NCBI GenBank assembly: GCA_025617745.1
Contig: CM046870.1
Location: 6,573,618 to 6,637,617 of the forward strand
Source: Heliocidaris erythrogramma
Taxonomy: Eukaryota; Echinodermata; Echinoidea; Camarodonta; Echinometridae
Direction of reading: 5' to 3'
Length of the DNA: 64,000 bases
How positions within the stretch are numbered: the stretch's first letter is position 1; each line of letters begins with the position of its first letter. The notes beneath the pieces are model-generated. The model ran no database searches and had not been told where the DNA came from. It saw only the letters and a list, made by a program, of their open reading frames with translations. Shown one piece after another: positions 33,198 through 43,054 of this stretch. A program made the position numbers and the translations under genes.

Positions 33198-34474
33198 TGT
33201 CTTGTTTACTCAGGGTAGCCTCATCAGTATTTTATACTGTTCTCCCTGAGGGCCCTGCAATCAAATTATTACCATGGCTTTAGCCAAGCGACCATGATAA
33301 GGCACTCAAGCATTCAAAGAATTGCATCCTACCGGGTATACCCATTTACTTTACCTGGGTGGAGTGAGGCAAATGGAGATTAATGTCTTGCCAAAGAACA
33401 GTGCCGTGGCTGGGAATCGAACCCCGCACTTTGTGATCTGCAGTCTGGTGACTTATGCACTAGACCACAACACCTCTATTGAGATATGATATAGTGATTT
33501 TGTTTTTTTGTCTGCCTAGATGTAAATTCAACCCTGGAGAGCACCAATCAGAGTACGACACCAACCCAAGAATTGTCAGCAGAGAGAGCACTAGAAGATG
33601 ATGAGAGGCACCTCGTTAAACTAGAAGCAGATATAGTGGTGAAAAATGAAGCTGAACTAGAAACGCAATTTGATTCTTCTCAAAGCGAAAGCTTCTTGAT
33701 GGAGTATCGCTGTGGTCAGGTACCACGTCACGAGGTTGGTTTTGAAGGACAAAGTGTCCCCGAAAGTGAGGAACTGGATCCTACAAGTTCTCACCACAAG
33801 CATGGAGGGATGGATGCACAAGCAGTAGTGGATCGCGTTGAAGAAAAGAGTGAAATGACGACACATGGACAAAGTGAACAATCTCTCCTTAACCCTGCCA
33901 AAACAAAGCTCTCCAAAACTCCGAAAAACCAGACAGGAGGAAAGTCCTATCAATGTTCCTTCTGTGACAGGACGTTCTCCCAAAGCTGTAACCTTACAAT
34001 CCATAAGAGGAGACATACAGGGGACAAACCTTATCAATGTTCATTTTGTAAGAAAAGGTTCTACTCCAAGAGTTATCTATCAGTACATAGAAGAACCCAC
34101 ACAGGAGAACGACCATATAAGTGTTCCTTCTGCAGCAGAGGCTTCGCCCAGTGGAGCAATCTCTCCCAACACCTGACGACGCATACCGGAAGAAACTCTA
34201 CCAGTGTTCGATATGTCACAAGTCATTTTCTCAAAGCGGTATCCTCAACCGACATATGCGGACCCATTCTGGCGAAAGGCCGTATCGTTGTTCTGTCTGT
34301 GACAAACAATTTTCCCTCGAGTATAATCTTTCGAGGCATATGCCAATTCATACAGGAGAAAAGCCTTACAAATGTTCTCTTTGTAGCAAGGAGTTTACAC
34401 ACATGAGCAGTCTATCCGTTCATAGAAAGACCCACAGAAATGGAAAGGCCACCACTAAAAATGGCAGAGTGTAA
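31695..34474 (+). CDS. C2H2 zinc-finger protein, two exons visible, one frame switch
   Basis: Exon A (31695-31943) follows a TTATTATAG acceptor, is open in phase 2 (LAYNIKEEIPTMKAIKKEV...), and ends CAAG|GTAATG. Exon B begins at 33520 after TGCCTAG, giving Q|DVNSTLESTN. Exon A is very acidic (LEEDLGDDDHRDEPED). Exon B has an acidic linker, then six C2H2 fingers of C-x2-C-x12-H-x3-H form with TGEKP-like linkers: YQCSFCDRTF, YQCSFCKKRF, YKCSFCSRGF, YQCSICHKSF, YRCSVCDKQF, YKCSLCSKEF. It probably is a nuclear DNA-binding regulator; target unknown. Between finger 3 and finger 4 (near 34187) the frame changes by one base, so either the assembly lost a base or the gene is a young pseudogene. An upstream exon with the start codon is expected but was not identified. 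The intron holds repeats at 32060 and 33160. Confidence 0.8.
32020..32745. repeat. Array of TTCCGAA-type words, ~250-bp unit, about 2.7 copies
   Basis: CCGAAGGTTTGTAATTTGCA recurs at about 32070, 32332 and 32571. Between lie CATAATTCCGAAAATGAAA and its complement TTTCATTTTCAGAATTGCGA many times, so the array is self-complementary. A related array lies at 37030-37325 and a decayed one at 50380-50590. It lies in the zinc-finger gene intron. Confidence 0.8.
33160..33472 (-). mobile_element. tRNA-derived SINE with (ATT)n tail
   Basis: On the minus strand it starts GGTGTTGTGGTCTAGTGCAT (A-box-like), has GGGGTTCGATTCCCAGCC (B box), then TACCCGGTAGGATGCAA, and ends in (ATT)n at 33163-33196. It is related to 21908-22268 and is inserted in the zinc-finger intron about 50 bases before the exon. 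Confidence 0.8.
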
Positions 34475-35423
34475 CACTATTTCACATTGAAATGAAATAG
34501 CATGATAAAAATATAAGTTTCCCCGTCCATTTTAACACTTTTGTCATTCAGTTTCATCAATTTCACTTCAGTTTAAAGTTGATTGATTTATTTGTCATTC
34601 AAGTTGGTCAATGGTCTGTCAATTTCAGTTCTTGCCCATTCCTTTTCGTCAGATTCCATTTGAATGTGTCTCATCTTACACTCGCTACAGAATGTAAATG
34701 ATCGAATTCGTCTTTGTGCAATCGATTTGGAAAGACTTTCATCGGTAAATTCGAATGACACTTGGACGAAAATTGATTGCAGTTGACGAAATCGATTCAT
34801 GCAATCTGGCAGATTATAAAAAGATGTACAATTGAATTAATAAAATGCCTTGATTCTTTGATGTCGATGTCTGATGCCGCCAAAGTAAACGGGAAAGGTT
34901 TAGAGATGTTTTGACGTTTGCATGTTTACGATGCGCAGTTATATGTATTACTATCGTGAAAGATGGCTCTGGGAAAAACAGCCAACCAAAGCAGTGGGCA
35001 CACGCGGTCAGTCAAGAAATTGTCATCGCAGTTCTGGTATTTTGGCACTAATTATGTTCCCTTGAACCTTGTTATATCATTCATGTGCACTTTTTCGAAC
35101 TTACATTTGGGTCTGCGAAAACTAATTATCATTATAACAGAATATCCTCCATTGTACGTAGGCCCTATCCATGGTTATGCAATAAAACGGAATTTGATTT
35201 GTTTCCTCGTTTGGAAGAATGTTTTCGGAGAGCGCATAATAATATTTGTCATGTTTGTTGTGGCGGCATCGAAGCTCGCTTCAAAGAGAAGCAGTATGTT
35301 TGAACCTTCTTGGGATGACGAAATTGATTTGACTTTGACGTAATTGGATGCAAAGTTCGAAAATAAATTACCAAAACAAAATTGACTGGATAACACACAG
35401 CTATGGTCTTATTTACACTTACG
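34475..35423. other. 3' flank of the zinc-finger gene
   Basis: AATAAA at 34839-34844 is a candidate polyadenylation signal for the zinc-finger gene. A 126-codon open frame at 34963-35343 (MALGKTANQSSGHTRSVKK...) is not recognised and has no splice or family support. Nothing else was seen. Confidence 0.4.
34839..34844 (+). promoter_or_regulatory. Polyadenylation signal AATAAA
   Basis: The first canonical AATAAA after the stop at 34474, 365 bases downstream, within AT-rich sequence. Confidence 0.5.
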
Positions 35424-36115
35424 CTGATCATAAGGACCGCTATTCATAGAAAACCGCTATTCATTTAACACGCGTTACGAATAGCGGTCCTTATGAATAG
35501 TTATGAATAGTGGTCCTTATGAATAGCGAAGTAATTCGTCTATGGTTTGCTCGCTATTTAGAAGGACCGCTATTCATACAAAACCGCTATTCATATTCCC
35601 CCTGTTCAGACGCTATTCAGTTTATACCGAAACTCGATAAAGAAACGACGTATAAAGAATCATCGTATATAGCTAACGGGTCGTTCAGACGCATATTGCG
35701 ACCGTCGTGAAAAAGGTGGTATAGATGCGCAGTTTCCCACTGCGCGTGTTGTTATGATCACGAGGTATCCGCGGAAGAGAGGTAAAAGGTCACCTTTCAC
35801 GCGCGCTCCCGTTAAGCCCCGCCCAGTTATACCTTTCTATGGTCGCCATACGTTCAGCCGGACACGGAACAGTGATTCTTTATCGAGTTCTAGTTCGAAA
35901 CGATGCTCTGACCCTCGTTTCGCTATACGTCGTTTCGTTAGTCAGCGTTCAGACGCAAAATTTCATCGTATAGCTATACCGTTCTAGTATAGCTATACCG
36001 TTTTGGTATAGATTTTTAGCGTCTGAACACCCTGTTAGTCACGCGTTATGGAAAGCGGTCCTTATGAATAAGTGGTCATTATGAATAGGGGTCCTTATGA
36101 CTAGCGAGGTTACCC
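35424..36115. repeat. Array of inverted CCTTATGAATAGCGG words, copy 2, split by a MITE
   Basis: It matches 11385-11632 (AACACGCGTTA, GTCTATGGTTTGCTCGCTAT, AGTGGTC.TTATGAATA) and contains the MITE at 35600-36032. Words occur in both orientations. The right end runs into GTTATTACGAGGTTCCACT, another element end. Confidence 0.8.
35600..36032. mobile_element. MITE of ~430 bp, TGTTCAGACGC ends
   Basis: The left end CCTGTTCAGACGCTATTCAG and right end AGCGTCTGAACACC are inverted, followed inward by TATACC and GGTATA words. The interior is CG-rich (GAAACGACG, TCGTTTCG). It splits the array at 35424-36115, so it is the younger insertion. Confidence 0.7.
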
Positions 36116-36335
36116 CGTTATTACGAGGTTCCACTACAGACTCCTTGGGGCCATTGAAATTATCTCTTTAAATCGAAACCTTGTTTATCAGGTCTAGAAA
36201 AAAGAGAATATGAAGAAGCTCAGCCTGCAAAATTAACTTGTTATACTGAGAGTTTGTTATAAAAGTATTCTTTGTAACGAGTTTTGACTGTACTAATAGC
36301 AATACTGTTCTTTATAACGAGGTTTGATTGTATTC
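36113..36335. mobile_element. MITE, TTATAACGAGGTTCCACT family
   Basis: GTTATTACGAGGTTCCACT at one end; ACTCCTTGGGGCCATTGAAA, AATCGAAACC and GAGAGTTTGTTATA follow as in 39312-39493. Two extra copies of the right end (ATAACGAGGTTTGA) suggest rearrangement. Confidence 0.65.
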
Positions 36336-36454
36336 ATAGTAATACTCTTCTTCCTGAAGGCCAATAATTATTATCCCCAATATTACAATTTTAAGGTTAA
36401 AACAAATGGTGAGCTTTCTCATTTTTTTATTATATGAGGAAGAATATCTCTCCT

Positions 36455-36835
36455 CTCCCTGCACCCACCCCTGTTACATACAGTGCAATACTGCGTCCAA
36501 GTATATTGAAAAGCAGTCGGAGCGTCGAAGTTTCCGCCTCAAGAAATTGTTTGCTACAAGCCGTTATCTTTCTCTCAAATTTGCTAAAACATCAGAGCTT
36601 TCGCGCTTCGCGCGGGAAGGGGGAAACTCCCCCCATCCCTGCACCCATCCCTGTTACAGTGCAGTATTATGTCCAAATATCTGAAAAGCAGTCCGGACGT
36701 CGAAATAACTTTCCGCCTAAAAAAATGTGCTACGAGCCGTTATCTTTCTCTCAAATTTGCTATAAAACGTCAGAGCTTTCGCACTTCGCGCTGGAGGGGA
36801 AAAACTTCCCCCTCCCTGCACCCACCCCCCTGCAG
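36455..36835 (+). repeat. Tandem repeat, ~178-bp unit, about 2.1 copies
   Basis: GCACCCACCC recurs at 36461, 36641 (one change) and 36818. Each unit holds AGCCGTTATCTTTCTCTCAA and TCAGAGCTTTCGC.CTTCGCG. Copies are diverged by perhaps 15 percent. Confidence 0.85.
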
Positions 36836-37029
36836 TGGGAGCATGCACGCTTGACGTGGTCATCACCAATTTCGCACTCTTAATTCGCGTGCTCACAACC
36901 GCCCACCTAAAATGAAATCCTGGCTGTGCGGTTGGATCCTTCACGTCTAGCTGCCACCCCATTGGAACATCCTGGCTACGCCTTTGGGGATGCCCATATT
37001 GGATCTGGAGGCATTCGTTGTTTTTTTTT

Positions 37030-37325
37030 CTAAGGTACATAATTCTGAAGGTTCATAAATGCGAAAATAGAATAGGGTTCATGATTCCGAACATTTGCAT
37101 TATTCTGAAGGTTCGCAAGTCCGAAAATGAAATAGGGTTCATAATTCCGGAAATAAAATAGGGATCGTAATTCCAAAAGCGGTACATGGTTCTATTTCAT
37201 TTTTGGAATTATAAACCTTATTTCATTTTCGGCATTACGAACCAAGATAGTAATGAACCTTCGGAATTACGGCGGACATTCAGTATAACGAACCTTCGGA
37301 ATTATGAGCTTTCAGAAAAACGAAA
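37030..37325. repeat. TTCCGAA-type array, second site
   Basis: Repeated CATAATTCCGAAAATGAAATAG-like words (ATAGGGTTCATAATTCC) in one half and their complements in the other half (GGAATTATAAACC, ACCTTCGGAATTA). Same family as 32020-32745. Confidence 0.75.
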
Positions 37326-38299
37326 TGAGACAATTGGAACAATTCATCTGCAACTAAATGAATGTCAGATAATTTATGAGAGACACTATACATAAAACTA
37401 TGTGTAGCAATTCATTTTTGTTCTGTGGGTATTTTGCTTATTTAGTCTCGTGTGACCAAACAAAATCCTATATATAAATAAGCAATTGCTAGTCGTTTTG
37501 TTTGTATTGTGTACTTTGAACATTATTGATACTATAGTATACATACAAATATATACTGTCATGAGAGGGTCTGGTTGGAAATATGGTCCCCGAGGTGACG
37601 TGAACCAAGACTATTTTCAAGAGGGATGCAGCCCCGAAGGAAAATGTCCGTCTTCAGTCATCGAGGATATATCATAGTTTAACCAGAGACTCGAGCGTAC
37701 ATAGGCAGTATTTGGTTTATATCCGCCATCTTGAACAAAAGCTTAAATCTGGCATATGATAGACTGCACACATTACAGTTTTGAAGAAGGGATGAATCAG
37801 TAAGGTAAATCATACAAAAAAGATGTAAAGCTAGTATATCAACATATTTATAGTACACATCTAAAATATATCTTTCAATGTTGTATCATTTTAATTAATG
37901 AAGGAATATTTATAATTTATTTCATCGTCTCGTTTCATTACTGTATACGAACCATTTATCATGGCATTCCAACTTTCAAGTTATCGGTACCGTTCTTTCG
38001 AATCATTCTTTGTTTCGTCAAAAGCACAATCGTACCTTATTTAGGAAAATATCTTATAAGAATGTAAGGCATATTAAAGTTTATCCAATATTTTCTTCAA
38101 AAGTTACTGCAGGTTCGATAAAAAAAACTGCTTAAAGACCATTAAAGACTAATGGTAAGTTTAAATCCATTGTAAGAGTTTCTTTGCAATATATACATGT
38201 ATCAATATAGACTTACTAAATAGGCCCTTATTAAAATAAATTGATTTTGTTATAAACAACACCAAAGTTGGCACGCACTATACGGGGGGGGGGGGGGGG
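37326..38299. other. No gene recognised
   Basis: AT-rich intergenic sequence without recognised repeat boundaries or exons. A G-run begins at about 38285. Confidence 0.4.
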
Positions 38300-39080
38300 G
38301 ATATGACACCCAGCTTTGCCGACAAAAATGCTGCACCCTAATCCCCCCCCCACAAAAAAATTATTAAAAAAGAAAATCACAGATGTAGATCCTGATCATA
38401 CAGGCCCATTTTCGCAAGGAGGGGGCTGGCGCCTTTGGCCCGAGTATCAACCTGTCAATTTCTAATTTTATTTTAACTATTCGCAGTGAAAAAGTGCAGA
38501 AGTTACAGACAGAAGTTATATAATTATCTGGGAACCTCGCTGCCCAAATATGCGGATATTCTGGCTCCTCGCTACCCGAAAACGAAGGGGGACGTCTTTT
38601 GCCCGAATATCAACTTTTCCAAAAAAATTAACTTTTCGTAGAGAAAATGTACAGAAGTTACATACAAAAGCTACATACTTATCTGGGAACCTCGCTGCCC
38701 AAATATGTGGATATTCTGGCACGTCACTTCGCTGCCCGAATATGAAGTGGTGGTTGCCCAAATATCGGAACGTTGAAAATCCGGGGGGGGGGGGCTACAG
38801 CCTATTGCCTATTGCTTTCATTGCCCGAATTATTAATTTTTAGTGTCTTTGCGAGCGAGCGAGCAAAAAAAAATGGTCAGTTTTTCCTTCTTTTTCTTTC
38901 TTCTTTCCTTTCTGTTTTTGTTTTCCTTTCCTTTCCATTTTCTTTATTCTTTCCTTTTTTCTCCTTCTTTCTCTTTCTCCGTTTCTATTTCCTCTTCTCT
39001 CTCATTCCCCCCTTGGCGCATTTGCCGACAGCAATGTTGAGTGGGGGGGGGGGGGGGTGACACCCCTCCCTTCTAGCGAC
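38300..39080 (+). repeat. Interspersed repeat with CGCTGCCCGAAT words, second copy
   Basis: Related to 15345-16740: AAAATGCTGCACCCTAATCC, CCTCGCTGCCC(A/G)AATAT repeated, TCAACTTTTCC, GCGAGCGAGCAAAAAA, a CT-rich stretch and GGCGCATTTGCCGA. It ends in a G-run and GACACCCCTCCC. The internal word ATGCGGATATTCTGGC repeats. Confidence 0.7.
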
Positions 39081-39111
39081 GCCCCTGACACTGCATGTCC
39101 TTTATATATCA

Positions 39112-39299
39112 CGCGCGGATCCAGGATTTTGTGAAGGAGGGGCGAATATTCAGACAAATTTTCCGAGAAGAAACAAAATATGGTCAGCGTCTCTTTGTGT
39201 TTTTTTTTTATTCTGAAATTCTCTGACAAGCAAAGGTCTCCTCTCCTTATTTTGCCAGGGAAGGAGGGCCCCGCCCTCGCCCCTTCTGGATCCGCCCCT
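39112..39299. mobile_element. MITE, GCGGATCCAGG family, short form
   Basis: The ends GCGGATCCAGGATTTTG and CTTCTGGATCCGCCCC are inverted. The interior has AATTCTCTGACAAGCAAAG as in 19590 and 26285. 188 bp. Confidence 0.75.
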
Positions 39300-39311
39300 T
39301 TTGTATATGAA

Positions 39312-39493
39312 TACAGTGAAACCTATTTATAACAAACTCCTTGGGACCAGGGAAATTACCTCTTTATATCGAAACCTTAATTGTTAATATCAGGGCTAAA
39401 AAAATAGAATACGAAGAAGTGGGACCGGCAAAATCACTTTGTTATAACGAGAGTTTGTTTATAACAGTGTTCTTTATAACGAAGTTCCACTGT
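39312..39493. mobile_element. MITE of ~180 bp with CAGTG ends and TA target
   Basis: The ends CAGTGAAACCTATTTATAAC and TTATAACGAAGTTCCACTG are inverted and each is flanked by TA. The inner words are ACAAACTCCTTGGGACC and ATAACGAGAGTTTGT. Same family as 28340 and 36113. Confidence 0.85.
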
Positions 39494-40358
39494 ATACACA
39501 TACAACCATGGAAAAATTATTAGACCAAGAATGGTTAGTGAAACTTCTGAAAGCGTTATATTTGTGGTAAGAAGGAAATAAAATATAAAAGCAAGGTATA
39601 CAATTGCTGGAATTTGTTATTCATGCATTCATTAGTTTGAATGCATATTATAGAACCTTTATTACAGAAACTCGGTCTAATAATTTTTCCAGGGCTGTAT
39701 GTGTGAACATACATGTACTTTACATAAATGGATGGATCGTCGTTCAAAGCTTGATGGACTGACAACGAAAGAAACGCTTATACATAAACAATATTCAAAA
39801 TATTGAATGAAGCGAATTCGTATCAACTTGGCTTCGAATTCATCCCGTTTTAATACCGGTTAGATCTTTTTTTCTTTCTCTCTCTCCCTCTCGCTTCCTC
39901 TTCTTGGTCTTTATTCCGTAATGTATTTCTTTGATCTTTCTTCTTTCATATTCCTTTTCTGTTTCCCTATTATTCAGTTCAATTTGTGATCTCGTATAGG
40001 CTGACTGACTGTACAACTTTCAGTCTTGTGAGGGTCTACTGTATTATACCCTCCTGCATGCATGAAGAATGATATAATATATTTATTTTCTTTGGGGGGA
40101 GGGGTAAAGTCAGAAAAATAATAATAATATGATGCTTTGGAAACTGTCATTGCAATCTAAATAAAAAGTGCAAGGTCTGTCACGTATATTTACTTACCTA
40201 GTGGGGGGGGGGGGGGGGGGGGTCGGGGAGGCAGGAGGGGATGGCCCGAGGCAATCTACAGTAGGCCCTGCACATTGAGCACCGTGAGAAAAATAGTACC
40301 CTCAGCAGCAAAAAAATATAAATGAGGCACACATTATTATTTATATTTTTTGAATACC

Positions 40359-40400
<42 letters not shown>

Positions 40401-40880
40401 AGCTGATATTCGCTCACAATAAATAATGACGACCATGGGCATCATGTAGATTATTGGGGGGCATTGCAGTGCACTGAGAATGAAAAAAACTGCAAGAAAA
40501 CGACCGGGTATCAGCCTAAAGAAAAGTAGGCGTGGTTTAGGATCGTACCATTGTCATCATGTCCTCGGTACATATATCGGCGAGTTCGCTCACCGTACCA
40601 GAAGCTGACTAGCGGATCACGGGGAACGCTCGGCATAGGAACTCCTCTCTCTAGCGCTTGCCATCTCGTGACTACTAACCCAGATGAATCTGATTACAAA
40701 TAAGTCTTATCTTCCGGTATTTCATGCAGTTTCTCGCATATTTTCATCAAGAAGGCAACCGTTGTTGAGGTGAGCTCATCAGGGTTGTAAGTTAGAAGTA
40801 CCAACTGAACTACTCTACTCAATTATTTGAATTAGTCTTCATCATATGATTATGATCATCATTGCAATCATGCAATCATG
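39494..40880. other. No gene recognised; long homopolymers
   Basis: Contains a CT-rich stretch (39870-39970), a G-run (40203-40222) and a run of about 41 C at 40360-40400, the longest homopolymer in the window. No exon or element was supported. Confidence 0.5.
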
Positions 40881-42007
40881 GACCACGTTTACACAGAGTG
40901 AACTCGAGTTCAAATTCGACAGCGAATTCAATTGCGACCTTGGATTAGCATAAATTATTTTTCGGTGGGCTGTTTACATGGTTTACACCAAGCGTTGGAC
41001 GAAGGAAAGTGAATTCGACTTGATTACGCCCTCGCTTGGTGGGCCGGAATATCGTGATTATCAACTTCCGGGTTAAATTTGTGAAAACCCCGCGAGTGAG
41101 TTCAAAATGGCGGTAGCGAGCAGTCATTTTGATCTGGTTTCGTATGATTTTACGTCGGAATAGGAATATCCTGATCAATAATTATATGCGACAGCAACGT
41201 GTCAGATCTGCTCGTCGAGCAGACCGTTTAAGAAGATGGCGGGAAGATTTTTTTTCTTCAATCCAGCCGCTTCTGTTTTTGTTTTTTTTTGGGGGGGGGG
41301 GGGGGGAGGGGGGGGGGGGCAAAGACTGCAAAAGGTAGAATTTACAAGATACTTCAGTGATTTACTGGTTAAATATTGTTTAACATTAAAACAGTTTGAG
41401 CTATGCAACGCAATGCTTCATTCATAGTGTAATTTTCCAATATCTTTGCCTGAATAAACCTATAAACTTGACAACTCTGTTAAGCCTCCACGTCAGTTTT
41501 TCACACATTTACCTTTTGTACATGGGTCAGAATATGTGACCCGCTCCCACAAATCTGCCGTAGGCCTAATGGATAAAATTTTATTTTAAAGATTTGCTTG
41601 TAGCTAAATTGCTCAAAAAAACAAGCTTTTTCTACTGATTTGGATGTATTGTCTGAATTGTCCTGGTGACTTCGGCGGGTTTTGTAGGATCATTCGTGCG
41701 TTGTGATTCACTTGTTGGATGACGCTTATTTACTGACGCGTTGCTTAGCAATACCGGAAGTGACGTATGACGGGGTCACTGGCTGGATATTTGCTAGTCG
41801 ACTTTCAATTACGTGTCCGTTCACACAGCAAATAGCGAATTTAAATTCGATAAAAGTCGAGTTTGAATTCGATAAATGTTGCTCTGGGTCGTCATTCGAA
41901 TTCGAGTTTTGAACTCGAGTTCTAATTGCGACTACCCTGTTTACACACAAATGAACTCGAGTTCAAATTCGACTAAAGTCGACTTCAGTCTCTGTGTAAA
42001 CGGGGTC
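40881..42007. mobile_element. DNA transposon of ~1.1 kb, GACCxCGTTTACACAGAG ends
   Basis: The ends GACCACGTTTACACAGAG and CTCTGTGTAAACGGGGTC are inverted and ATG flanks both, a possible 3-bp target duplication. Sub-terminal words such as AACTCGAGTTCAAATTCGAC recur in both orientations. A plus-strand frame in the middle (MRQQRVRSARRADRLRRWRE) is arginine-rich and not recognised; it runs into poly-T and G-runs. A 3-bp duplication would suit a PIF/Harbinger-type element, but no catalytic motif was seen. Confidence 0.7.
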
Positions 42008-42406
42008 ATGGTCTTGACGAGACCGAAAATTCTGTCTCTCGTTCGTTCGCTCTTGACCCTATCCAAATAAGAGGCTAACGAACGAGAGACAGAAAATTTC
42101 GGTCTAGGTCTTGACTTGAAATGTTGAATTGAACTTTGAACTTGGAGTTCAACTTCAAGTTGAATTTAAAATTGAAGTTGAACCAACTCTAGCATGACTA
42201 GTACGGTATTAGTATTATAATATAACAGGCAACAACTGCAGATGAGAATTTAGATAATTTTTAATTTAATGCAATTTGTTGGTATTATATATATGATCAG
42301 TCATCAATAGACAATAATAGATCACTGATTGATAGATGTTACTTGTTACTGTTAGTTACTCCTGTGAGATTATTACAATATTACCCCTGCAGCTACTGTG
42401 TATGGT

Positions 42407-43054
42407 GGTGTGACCATATTTCACGCATGACCTAAGTTCGCGCACAGGGCAATATCTAAAAAACTACTTTTGTACAAAAGATTTCGAAAATCTGATAGCG
42501 CTATTAGATAGAGGAAGCTAAAATTACATATGGACTATATTTTCTTTTAAGTTGGGTGAGAAATTATGAAGATATTGACAAAATATCGGCAATTTTGCTA
42601 CTTTTTGCGTCAGTTTCCGAAAAATATGAAGTTACCGACAACGGTCCAAAAATCCTCATTTTGATAGAAGATGTCATCAAAGTTTTAGGTAAAACATGAT
42701 ACCAAATGATTGTATGATATTTTGTCTTACAAATGATGCAATTATCTTCCCTTTGCTGGACCGCTACGTTGGATAACTTAGATGTTAATTTAGGTGCGCG
42801 AACTTAGGTCTCGTGGTTTTTATGCCCCCTTTTTTTTTTTCAGTGTGTTCCGATCCGACACTCGGTTTTGAGATCGCGATATTTCCGAAATTCTTCGTCG
42901 ATTAATGTTCTTGTTGAATCAAGTTTTAGTCCAGAATTTTGCTTTCCGTTGGGTATAAAACTTTATAAATAAATTATTGTAGAATATGAGAAATCAAGTA
43001 TCGAATATCACATTTCTAATAAAAATTTGAATGTGCGTGAAATATGGTCACCCC
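42407..43054. mobile_element. DNA element of ~648 bp, GTGACCATATTTCACGCA ends
   Basis: The ends GTGTGACCATATTTCACGCA and TGCGTGAAATATGGTCACCC are inverted. A second inner pair, GACCTAAGTTCGCGCAC (42430) and GTGCGCGAACTTAGGTC (42794), is exact. No coding region was found. Only 400 bp separate it from the element at 40881. Confidence 0.85.

Noticed and set aside
34963-35343. 126-codon plus-strand frame after the zinc-finger gene
   Set aside because: No family resemblance, no splice or polyadenylation support, and composition like the surrounding AT-rich sequence.
38840-39060. Membrane-protein-like frames of F, S and L
   Set aside because: They come from a CT-rich tract inside an interspersed repeat, as at 16550-16660.
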